Shown: piece after piece, positions 31,835-41,760 of the stretch
How the letters are laid out: the number at the start of each line of letters is the position of its first letter
Numbering within the stretch: position 1 is the first letter of the stretch
DNA from: Cryptomeria japonica
Taxonomy: Eukaryota; Streptophyta; Pinopsida; Cupressales; Cupressaceae
DNA length: 64,000 nt
Direction of reading: 5' to 3'
Assembly: GCF_030272615.1 (NCBI RefSeq)
Contig: NC_081413.1
Coordinates: 142,811,976 to 142,875,975 of the forward strand
The notes under the pieces: model-generated
Seen by the model: only the letters and a program-made list of their open reading frames with translations
Database searches by the model: none
Told to the model about the DNA's origin: nothing
Position numbers and translations under genes: made by a program

Positions 31835-32154
31835 AGCATTGATGGCAATATACAAAGATATCTCTCCACTTCACATCTTCTCCCCATTTTTTGTAGATAT
31901 CTTCTCTGCTTCACATCTTCTCCCCTCCCCTTCACATCTCCCCCTTTGCATTGATGGCAATATACAAATATATCTCTTCACTTCACATCTTCTCCACTTC
32001 ACATCTTCTCCCCCTTTGACAAAAATGCCAAAGTGGAGGCATAAGCTTCCCTATTCCATTATGTTGCTCCCCTTGAGGAGTAGCATCCTTCAACACATCA
32101 ATCCTGAAGAAAAATTTGACTATGCAATACCTGACGAATGTGGAGCATATACCT

Positions 32155-33624
32155 TTAGTTTACCTCCTGAAGGGGCAACACCCCTAATTCACCTCTTAAG
32201 TACATAAATGTAGCCTTTGGGAGAGGCTTGGTGAATATGACTACTACCTGCTCCTTACTAGAAACATGTTCCAGTGCAATCTCTTTGTTCTGAACTTTTT
32301 CCCTCAATAAATGACACTTAAGCTCAAAGTGCTTGGTTCTAGAATGTAAAACCAGATTCTTGGAGATATTAATTGCACTAGTATTGTCACAAAATATACT
32401 TACTAAGCCATTTAACACATGCTTCATCCAAATTGTCTGAGTGCAGTTCATGAAAGTTGCAACATACTCTGCTTCCACTGTAGAATGAGAGACACAACTT
32501 TGCTTCTTACTCATCCATGAAACCAGTCTACCATCAAGAAAGAATGCACTATCGGTTGTGCTTTTCCAATCATCTACATTACCTGCCCAATCAACTTCTG
32601 TGTATACTTTTAAGTTGAAATCCTTGCTATATGGATACCATAATCCATAATCAACAATTACCTTCAAATACCTAAGAATCTGCTTGACTGCAACCAAGTG
32701 GGATTCTCTTGGGCTTTTCTGGAACCTTGCAGTAATGCCAACTGCATGTGCAATATTTGGTCTGCTATGCACTACATAATGCAACTTACCAATCATTGAT
32801 TGGTATTCATTCTCATCAACCAATGCAGAGTCATCTTCTTTGGATAGTTTAGAACTAGTCACCATCGGAGTACCAACCAGTTTTCTATCTTCCATGCCAA
32901 AGGTCTTCAACACCTCTTTGTCATACTTGGACTAAGTGATAAAGATTCCATCTTTCATCTGCTAGATCTATAGTCCAATAAAGAATTTAATCTCCCCTAT
33001 GAGTGACATCTCAAACACTTTCTTCATCTCATCTGCAAACTCATGACTCATCTTGTCATCTCCACCAAAGATAATGTCATCAACAAATACCTCATAGATC
33101 AGGATCTGATCTCCTTCAGACTTCAAGTAGATTTTGCTATCTTCACTTGTTCTCTCAAATCCAATATTCACAAGATAGGAATGCAAACATTCATACCATG
33201 CTCTAGGTGCCTACTTTAGACCATATAAGGCTTTATGTAGCCTACATACCATGTCATAGTCTTCAGATAGGGAAAACCCATCTGGTTGCACTATATACAC
33301 CTCTTCTTCAAGTACGCCATTTAGGAATGCAAATTTTACATCTATTTGATATACTTTGAAACCTTTAAAAGCTGTATATGCAAGAAGCATATGAACTCCT
33401 TCCAATCTGGCTATAGGAGCAAAGGTTTCTCCATAGTCTTCTCCTTCTTGAGAATATCCTTTGCACACCAATCTAGCTTTGTTCCTAATCACTGTGCCAT
33501 CCTCATTCAGCTTATTTTTGAAAACCCATTTTGTAGCAATGACATTTTTATGCTCCGGTTTGGGTACCAAAGACCATGTACCATTTTTCTCTATCTGGTC
33601 AAGTTACTCTTCCATTGCCTTGAT
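32155..33624 (-). pseudogene. RT and RNase H of C2
   Basis: RT (32968-33570): [51 protein letters not shown] followed by TAG where Gln is expected, and the catalytic box VFVDDIIFGG with Phe instead of the usual Tyr before V-D-D. Two close stops follow (near 32970), then RNase H (32155-32913): SMIGKLHYVVHSRP, DWAGNVDD, SWMSKKQSCVSHSTVEAEY, IFCDNTSAINISKN. Compared with C4, seven residues are missing after HVLNG. These steps would copy the RNA into cDNA; the stops prevent it here. Confidence 0.88.
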
Positions 33625-35486
33625 CTAGTCTTCATCTTTATGTGCCTCTTTGAATGTTTTAGGCTCGAATTTAGAGATCATACATGAGTTTTCTCTGACT
33701 TTTCTTCTTGTAAGGATTCCTGCATCCTTATCTCCTATGATCTGCTCAGGATCATGATTCATCTTGACATACCAAGGAATGGTCTTGATAGATTCCTCTT
33801 GATTTTTTTCTTCATCCTCATCTCCATCAGTATCAACATCTACATCTATTGGTGCAGGAACATTGTTGCTGGTACTTGGCTGACTGACAATAGGTTCCCA
33901 AAAGGTTACAATTGGTTCATTTACCACTTGCTCACTATCGGTTTCCTCCATTTTCTCAGAGGTTTCATCAACTCTTACATTAATGCTTTCCATAATTCTC
34001 TGAGTCCTATTATTGAAACACTTTAGAGCTTTTCTCTTGGTGGAATACCCTAGGAATATTCCCTCATCACATAACATTTGCTACCAAACACTCTAAAGTA
34101 GCTAACCACAATTGTCTTATGGGTCCAATACTCATAAGGAGTTTTATCCTTACCTTTCTTGATGAGTACCCAGTTCATTGTATAGACTGCAGTGCTCACC
34201 GCTTCTCTCCATAAGGTGTAGGCTACCTTTCCTTGAATCAACATAGTTCTAGCTGCTTCAACCATAGTCTGGTTATTCCTCTCTAGTAGGCCATTCTGTT
34301 GTGGATTTTGGGGGGTAGACAATTGTCTCTTCATGCCATGTTTGTCACAGCACTTGTTGAATTCATTGGAAGTGAATTCCCCAGTTCTCAGGCACTTGAT
34401 CCTTTTACCGCTCTCCTTCTCCACTAATGCTCTAAAATCTTTGAACTTTACAAAAGCTTCAGACTTATCTTTCAAGAATGTGACCCACATCACTCTTGAG
34501 TAGTCATCAGTGAGCATCATGAAGTACCTATCACCCTACACACTCCTAGTTTTCATAGGAATACACAAATCAGTATTCACAAGATCAAGCAAATTATCAA
34601 CAGTGAAAGATTTACCTTTAAAGGTTGAGGAAGATATTTTCCCCAATTGACACTCTCTGCACAAGGTATTATCCGGTTTGCTTAGCACCGGCAACCCTCT
34701 AATTGCCTTGATCTTACTAGCCTTCACAATGTTATCAAAGTTTACATGGCAGAGTCTCCTATTCCATATCCATCTATCATCAAATTTAGCCATAAGACAT
34801 GTACTTATATTTGCATTCAACTGAAATAGATTACCATTGGTTTGCATGCCGATGGCCACTAATTCACCACTCTTTCCTTTGATTCTGCAAACTCCATTCT
34901 TGAATTCTAGAGTGAGACCATTGTCATTCAGCTGGGCAACACTCAGAAGGTTGTGTTTGAGACCATCAACCCAGTACACATTGTCAGCACTACTCTTTCC
35001 ATTCAGAGAGATGGACCCTCTACCTTTGACCATGCATGGTGCATCATTACCAAAGTGAACCACACCACCATCATACTCTTCCAAGGATAGAAATTTGCTC
35101 CGGTCACCAGTCATATGGTCAGAATAGCCACTGTCAATGATCCACTCATTGGAATTATCAAACTGGGAGACAAGAGCCTTCTTATCTGACACATCTTCCT
35201 TGACAGAAACAAACACAATATCTTCATTTTCTTCATCCTTTGATTCCTCATTTGTAACACCTTCATCAACTGCCACAAAATAGTTTCTCTGGTTTCCTCT
35301 TTTGAATTTCTTGAAACTTTCTAGTTTGTCCTTGTTGTTGCTATTAGGATAGTTTACAGCAATATGTCCTATCTGGTTACAAGAAAAGCATTTCAAAGGA
35401 AGCTTACCTCTATATTTGTCGGTTCCTTTAGGAAGTTTCCTAGAAAGGAGAGCTTCAAATGCCATCAAAATCTCCTCATCATCCAT
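33625..35486 (-). pseudogene. Zinc knuckle, protease and integrase of C2
   Basis: The knuckle CFSCNQIGHIAVNY has its last Cys replaced by Tyr. Protease motif IIDSGYSDHMTG is near 35115-35150. Pre-integrase has RRLCHVNFDNIVKASKIKAI. The integrase core keeps the first Asp region (LTDDYSRVMWVTFLKDKSEA), but the second is damaged: CLRTGEFTSNEF lacks three residues including the catalytic Asp that C4 has in CLRTDQGGEF. The ENG-type box is NGLLERNN. A stop at 34536 and a frameshift near 34075 break it further. The segment ends at TAG 33625-33627, the same nonsense codon found in C3 and C4. Confidence 0.87.
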
Positions 35487-35495
35487 TTCTCTGCT

Positions 35496-36162
35496 CTATC
35501 TTGGTTCACCACTAGTGCTAGCTTCTTTTCCTTTTCTGGATGGTACAATAGAAGCTTTAAAAGTTGATTTAGTCTTTTGAACACTACCATCAAAACTATT
35601 TAGCTCATAGGTTTTCAACTTTGCAATGATGGAGTCTAGGGATACCTTAGTCTTGTCTATTGATCTCAGCTCCTGAATAGCAGCAACCCTTATTGCATAG
35701 ACTGACAATAGGGATCTCAAGACTTTGCTTACCACAGTGGAATCTTCCATTTTACCACCTACACTCTTGATATCACCAACAACGGATTTGATTCTTATTC
35801 TATACTATTGAATGGTCTCACCTTCAACCATCTGCATATCTTCAAACTTCCCTCTAAGGCTTTCTTCCTTAGCTTGCCACCATAGATATTTTCAAGAGTA
35901 TCCCATACCTCTTTGGGATTTACCTTATCTTTGACATCAATAAACTCAATGTCAGATAAACTACTAATTAGGGATTCCATGACTTGCCCATTCTCCTGCA
36001 TCTCTCTCTTTTGGTCATCGGTGAGAGTACCGGTAGGGGAAACATACGCATTCTCAACATAGCTCTAGTGTTGAGCACCCATGCTTTTGATGTATATCTT
36101 CATTCTGTCTTTCCATATACTTAAATTTTCTCTATTAAACTTTGGACCTTCCCTCTTCATCA
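35496..36162 (-). pseudogene. Copia gag of C2
   Basis: Begins MMKREGPKFNRENLSIWKDR at about 36162, shortly downstream of the PBS, and contains SDIEFIDVKDKVNPKEVWDTLENIYGG and later VLRSLLSVYAIRV. It is broken by a stop near 36065 (Trp expected from C4: HWSYVEN), a deletion/frameshift near 35870 where C4 has DEHVKQAKEESLRG, and more stops. The order and residues match C3 and C4 Gag. Confidence 0.85.
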
Positions 36163-36220
36163 TTAGACTGGGATCTTTACCTCAAGCGGTTAAGCTTATA
36201 ACACAGAGGACCTAGAGGAT

Positions 36221-36232
36221 GCTCTGATACCA
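36221..36232 (-). other. Primer-binding site of C2
   Basis: The minus strand reads TGGTATCAGAGC, two bases from the LTR end at 36235. Confidence 0.92.
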
Positions 36233-36234
36233 AT

Positions 36235-37687
36235 TGATAACTCAATGATGAATGAATAGTACCAAACCAGTACTGAGAGGAGGGGGGTGAATCAGTATAG
36301 ACAAAAACACACTCTTGAACCAGTTTGTTTGCAAACACTATGCATTGACAAACAAACAGTAACACCAGTCCTTAAACAGAGTACAACCAACAAAACCTAG
36401 AATAACGGAGACAAGCATAAACTAGTTGACACTTATCTTCTCATACAATCTAACACTTCATTTCCATTTCACCCTAATGCATGAACAAGTAATCTACCAT
36501 CAAAGATATATATATAAGAAACTAGATCAACATGATTCAGCATTTGACAGAAAACAACATAGCATCACATGAAGAAGACATCACACATGACACACTTATT
36601 TTTCATGTGGAAACCCAACTGTGAAAAGCCACAGTGGGGATGAATACCCATAAGCTTTTTTTTGAACTCTTTAGAAGTCCGCTCTATTAGGAGCCTTGTC
36701 TGGTTAAAGACTGATACAATAGGTTCTGTTAGGAACCGATCTTGTTAGGGATCACCTGGTTAAGGGATGGCTAGGGTACCCAGTTTTAGGGTTAAACCCT
36801 ATTAAAGGTTACCTTGTTAGAGGATTTCAAGAACTCAATGGTTTTGAGTCACCCTGTTAAAGGATTCACAGCAAGCCGGTTAAAGCTACCTTGTTAAGGG
36901 ATTTTCCAACTGTTGAGGTGGTTAGAGATCAACAGGTATAAAAATGATCTGGTAACAGCACTCAATACCAATGTAGATCCACTTAAGCTCCTCTTGACCT
37001 TCTGTACTTACACTCTGTAGGTATCACTTCTCTCCTCTGATCTGGCAAGAATCATGTATCTCTTCTCTTGGATACACACACACAACTTTTGCCAACAACC
37101 CTAGAAAGAATCACAACATCGACCTTATAGGAAAACAGATAGGTCAGTAGCATAAACCCTAAACCCTAAACCTGCTAGGTTAAGGAACTCAAATGGTTCA
37201 ATCTTGACCATTGAACACACTACATTAAATGCAACAGTCTTGATCCAATCTCAAGACATTCTCCATCATTTGTTTTCCACCGATTTCATAGTGGTTGATA
37301 ACCCATCACACGTTATTACCATTTATAGACTTCACACATTCTCGAGGTAGATAGGAACAATCTCCTTCATGCAAGACCCTTCACGCACACAAGGCATACG
37401 TGGCAACATGATCTATTCTTTGTTATCATGCTAGCTCATCACACAAAGTCACCGGTTGAGCCACATAGGATTGAAGCACTTCTACCGAAAACCTTGAAGT
37501 TGAAACTACCAACCGGTAGTCATACAATGCTTCCATGTGCCGGTTCACCTTGAACAAACACACTGCTTCACTTTGGCACAAATGTTGGTTCATAGTATTA
37601 AACCGGTTTTCTTCTCTTCATCATATTGACATCAATGACAACACATAATGTCATTATGTCCTCATACCAGTTCACATAATGCCAACA
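36235..37687 (-). repeat. 5' LTR of C2
   Basis: 1,453 bp, TGATAACTCAATG...ATGCCAACA. Same boxes as the 3' LTR, including AAACCCTAAACCCTAAACC at 37154-37172. A segment near 31650-31680 of the 3' LTR (a second CCATATGTCGGTTCACC-like copy) is missing here. Confidence 0.92.
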
Positions 37688-37736
37688 TTATCTTCTTTGG
37701 TGCATTCTCCCTCTTTAAATATACTTTAGGTACTGG

Positions 37737-39071
37737 TTACTTCTTGGTTAGGATAGTCCAAGTAAACCTTGTGGTCTTTTTCATAGGAAATTTTTCATCA
37801 GACTTCTTTTTCTTTCCTTTCACTCTAGCTACAAGTGTAGTACCAGTTTCAGTTGGTTCAATTTGGACTACCACAATGTCCAATTTTGCCTTCTTTTTAT
37901 CTTTACGTGATGTTAACAGGGTATTAGCATAGCTGACTAGTAAATCATGATTAACCTCATAGCTCATATCTTCCATCTCTTCCTCTCTAGGTTCAATTGC
38001 TTGCATCAAGCAAAAGTCAGTGGTAACCGTGAAGATTATGTCTTTTGCAAAGTGATTTACCACATCTTCAGGTAGCCTCATTCTCATGCTCATCTTTTTA
38101 TGGAATTCATTAAAATACTTGTTCACGGCAGTTAAAAAAGTATTCTTCACAACCTTAATGTTGTTCTTGATCCATGCATTGACCGGTTGTTCCTTGGACC
38201 ATTCAATATCTCCAATACTCGGTAGGAAGTTCTGAAAATAGAAAAATAACCCGGCTAATAGCTAACCATATTTGAACTTTTGTGTATTGTACTTCTTAAC
38301 AGATTTCAAATTTTGAAATAATTGGTCTCTGATAGCTTCACAAATATCATAGTATGCATTATCAACAATCATTCTATGTGTTGTGTGAATTGTTGCAGAT
38401 GGAACACTATTAAGTCTATTGGAGTAGAATACTCGGTAGCCTATCACCATTTCTACAAGTTTCATCATAGGGTCTCTAATTGTATTGATAGAGAAAGCAC
38501 ACTTATCAGATGTAGAACCGGTTAACTTGAAGATATTATCCTTTGAAATTCTTCTTAACACAGGAATTTCAATGGTTGATAAATAACCTGTTACAACCCT
38601 AATAGCTTCCTTGGTTATTGTATGGGTCCTTTCTAGATACATATTCTCTCCGTGGACTTGACTCAAGATGATTCTTATGTGTTCATCCTCAAAATCTTCA
38701 AGAAAATATGCGGCATTATGAAACCCTTTTTCAAAAACCCTAGCGTATTTTGTTTCAATCTTTGCGCTCTTATCACAAAGTGATTTCAATTGAGTATAGA
38801 TGTGTAGAGTTCCTAAATCTTCTATTTTGCAATCTATATAGCTAGACAAGTCACCTTTGACCACAACACTACTCGGGACTTGCGATAATGCATTATAAGA
38901 CATAATTTCATCTACCTTTAGAGCTTCCTCAGGCTCAGTAGTTATCATCAACCTCTCTACAGGCTTAGAAGTAGATGTCATTCTAGATAAACAAGTTTCG
39001 AAGTAGTATATAAATAAATACCTTGTATCTTGAACGTCGCTCTGTTTCCTAGTTGAAATGTTCAAATGCAC
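37737..39071 (-). pseudogene. Conserved unknown domain of the RT-less LTR family, H copy
   Basis: One frame from 39071 to 37737 with a single TAG (38262-38264). The likely initiator or internal Met is at 38981 (MTSTSKPVERL). Conserved landmarks shared with E1: FLEDFEDEHIRIILSQVH, VIGYRVFYSNRLNSVPSATI, the MRLPEDVVNHF segment and MQAIEPR. The C-terminus is Lys-rich (RKDKKKAK, KGKKKKSDEK). After a TAA at 37737 the frame continues to the C2 insertion at 37688. Upstream come the zinc knuckles. No similarity to protease, integrase or RT was visible, and I cannot name the domain. The chief support for a real protein is that E1 preserves the same residues and order. Confidence 0.62.
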
Positions 39072-39518
39072 ACCTATTTGCCTCTCTGCAACTTTCGATT
39101 CAACTCAATTTCTCTAATCACAAAGAAATTTGCCAATTTACACCAAGACAATCTTGTTCTACTCTGCAATCACTTCAAATTTCTTTTTTGAGAGAGTTAG
39201 GGTAAAAATGATAAAGTAAAACTTGTTTTTATCCACTTTACCAACCATAATAAATGCTCACACTTTTAGGTTACAAACCCTAATTTTTATTTACCGCTTA
39301 AGTGAAATATTAGTTGATAACACATCAACAAAAAGTCAACAAAATTCAAAATTCAAAAATTCTTTCCTGCTCATTTTACAAAGGGGTCCGGAGATGTTTT
39401 ACCATTAAGCTCCCCTTAGCCGTGTTAGACAAGCTTAAGTCACCTATGTTGGATTCTCTTCACTGGGTGAAGGAATAGTTTCTTCTCCAAATGAGTCATC
39501 ACCTTTCTTTCTCCAAAT

Positions 39519-40139
39519 CTAATTCATATCTTCTTTGATTTCCTCAACATCAACTTTCTGTTTGCCTTTCTGATCCTTAAAGGAGTTGACCGGTTTACTA
39601 TTTCTTGGTCTGCAAAACTTTGCTAAGTGCCCCAGTTTGTTGCAGTGGTAACAAACCATACCAGATGATCTCCAGGGTCCTGCATTTCCTCTTCCTATTT
39701 TCCTTCTAGAGTCCATAGCCACATGACCAAGGTTATTACAAAAGGTGCAAACAACATTTGTTGCCTTTTCCATTTCGAATGGACTAAACCGGTTGCCATA
39801 GGATCTTTGCTAGTTCTGGTTTACCCGGTTATCAAAATTCCCTATCCAGTCACCATTTGGTCTAGGATGCATGTGTGGTACAAGATTGTTTTATCCATAT
39901 CTGCACTCAATATGTCTATGCCCATACATTCCACATGTGTAGCAATGACCTTCAAACTTTCTAGACACATACCTAGCATTAGTATTGTAATTTGCATTTC
40001 TATTAGGTTTATTTCTACATACATTTCTAGTAGTTTTTCAGATATCTCTCTCCTTTTCGCTTGACAAACTTTCAGATTCAATTTCATTTCTACTAGCTTC
40101 TAGCTCTCTAGCCATCTCAAAGTAGCTCCTATCCCCCAT
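39519..40139 (-). pseudogene. Triple zinc-knuckle N-terminus of the H protein
   Basis: Starts MGDRSYFEMARELEASRNEI at 40139, about 50 bp after the PBS. Three knuckles follow: CYTCGMYGHRHIEC (39903-39944), CTFCNNLGHVAMDS (39708-39749, last Cys replaced by Ser) and CYHCNKLGHLAKFC (39612-39653). TGA near 40038 and TAA near 39895 interrupt it. Only about 65 residues precede the first knuckle, too few for the capsid domain that normally comes before the knuckle in Gag. The knuckles should bind nucleic acid. The order knuckles-first is the odd feature of this family. Confidence 0.72.
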
Positions 40140-40187
40140 GGTAGTTTCAATATTCCCTTCTAAGTGGTTAGGCTTCAAAGAAGTTAG

Positions 40188-40199
40188 GTTCTGATACCA
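40188..40199 (-). other. Primer-binding site of H
   Basis: The minus strand reads TGGTATCAGAAC, one base different from the Met-type PBS of C2-C4, two bases from the LTR. Confidence 0.85.
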
Positions 40200-40201
40200 A
40201 T

Positions 40202-41298
40202 TGATAGACTTGAAAAGCACTGAGAGGGGGGGGGCAAATTAGTGAGACCAAAACAAACACAACTTCAAACACTAATCGGTAGATGAACTTAACCAAGCAT
40301 TTAAACAAAATACATGCTATCCAAAATGAAATAACAACATCCACATAAAGTAGAACATCCACCATAACACAAGTGTTTATACATGGAAAACCCAAATAGG
40401 TAAAAGCCACGGTGAGATGGAACTCACAAGTTAACTATTTGCAGTAATAGATAACTGACCGGTTAAGGTCTTAAAAAGTCCTCTGCTAGGAACGAATCTT
40501 GTTAGATATCCCAAGCTTGATTAGAAGCTTATATCCTATTAAGAGTACTACCCTATTAAGAGTAACCTTGCTAGAGGATTTGAGAATCCAAACTAATGGA
40601 TCACCTTGTTAGAGGATTTGTACAATGAAGCTTGTTAGAGCTTACCCAGTTAGGGGATTTGATTCTGTTGTAATGATTAGAAAACAACAAGAAAGGTTTG
40701 ATCTATTTTGAGTAGCACAAGACTTGCTTGTTCAGATCATTCTAAGTACATTCAACACTTCTCTTCATCTTAACACTTATTGCTCTTCAACAAAAGATTT
40801 CACTCTTTATGCATATCAGTATTTGTATAATCTCCTCTTCTATATTAGTTCTCTCTCTTTTAAATGACTCACTAAGATGTCTTTAAATAGACATACAAAT
40901 CTTATGTCAGCCATAGGAACACAATTTCCTAGGTGCAGTGTATCTAGACAATTAAACATAACTCATCACAAAAATTACCGCCAAGAAAATGATGTTGGTA
41001 ACTCATCACAGAAATGGATACCGGTTGGAACAAAACATGTGAATCGTTGTCCTAGAGTCTTTCACTTGAACTTCATCTTTATCTTCATTTAGATGTTGAC
41101 TTAATATAACCATAGGTTATTTCTTAGGCACATATCGGTTGACACAGAGTACCGGTTAGAGATAGACCTTAAACATATCGGTTAACAGTGTAAATCAATC
41201 AAGTTACACCGATAGTCAATGCAATCATATGTATGTGAGAGAGTGTTTCATCAATGATAACAAGTGATGAATACAGTACAACCATCATTAAGCCAACA
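40202..41298 (-). repeat. 5' LTR of H
   Basis: 1,097 bp, TGATAGACTTG...GCCAACA, followed by ACTAT. It contains a 17-bp insertion near 40916-40935 relative to the 3' LTR, and otherwise aligns end to end. Confidence 0.9.
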
Positions 41299-41740
41299 AC
41301 TATAGGCATATCCATTCTAGCATATCATTTGAGCATTATTATTGTAGGTAATTGCATCTTAGATCTAGTTTAATTTGATCATTTTCTAGCATAATTGTTG
41401 AATCATGTAGCTTGATCAATCTCTTTTCTAGCTTAATTGTATCATCATCATAGCTTAATCATGCATATCATTAGTTTAATTAGTATCTTGGATCAATCTA
41501 GCATAATCAATCTCATCTTTTCATATCATTATCATTTCAAATCCTCCATCTAGGTGTAGTCAAGTCACTGGGATTGCTTATCCAGATCTGAGAGCAAATC
41601 CATACTCGCATCTCTTAGGAGGCAATAAGTCGCTTTGTCATGGTTCATCTTTGTTTTCTTATTATTTTCTAACCATGCTTGTAATGATCTATTGAGTGTT
41701 TGTGTTATAGCTACAAGTATCACACTTCACAGGTACAACA
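41299..41740 (+). repeat. Right part of the 5' LTR of G1
   Basis: Ends GGTACAACA just before the PBS. Rich in TAGCATAAT/CTAGCATA words (41330-41510). The left part is separated by H. Confidence 0.6.
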
Positions 41741-41743
41741 TTT

Positions 41744-41760
41744 TGGCGCCCACCATGGGG
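41744..41760 (+). other. Primer-binding site of G1
   Basis: TGGCGCCCACCATGGGG, the typical PBS of plant Gypsy elements, three bases after the LTR end. Confidence 0.88.

Larger units (their letters stand above)
30350..37687 (-). mobile_element. Full-length Ty1/Copia element C2, inserted in the H gene
   Basis: LTRs 30350-31822 and 36235-37687, PPT, PBS and gag-protease-integrase-RT-RNase H in canonical order. Flanking TTATT (30345-30349) and TTATC (37688-37692) form a 4/5 target duplication. C2, C3 and C4 share LTR type and protein sequence and form one family. C2 has nonsense codons, small in-frame deletions and at least one frameshift (near 34075), so it is dead. Confidence 0.9.
27141..41298 (-). 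mobile_element. RT-less LTR retrotransposon H, full length, interrupted by C2
   Basis: Exact target duplication ACTAT (27136-27140 and 41299-41303), LTRs of 1,105 and 1,097 bp, PPT at 28246-28257, PBS at 40188-40199. Removing C2 (30350-37687) leaves about 4.6 kb of interior. This codes for one long protein: three N-terminal zinc knuckles, a conserved unknown domain, a Lys-rich linker, a second conserved region and an acidic/helical tail reaching almost to the PPT. There is no protease, integrase, RT or RNase H motif, so H should depend on enzymes in trans. TR-GAG elements are a known RT-less class, but here the knuckles precede rather than follow the large domain. Confidence 0.88.
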
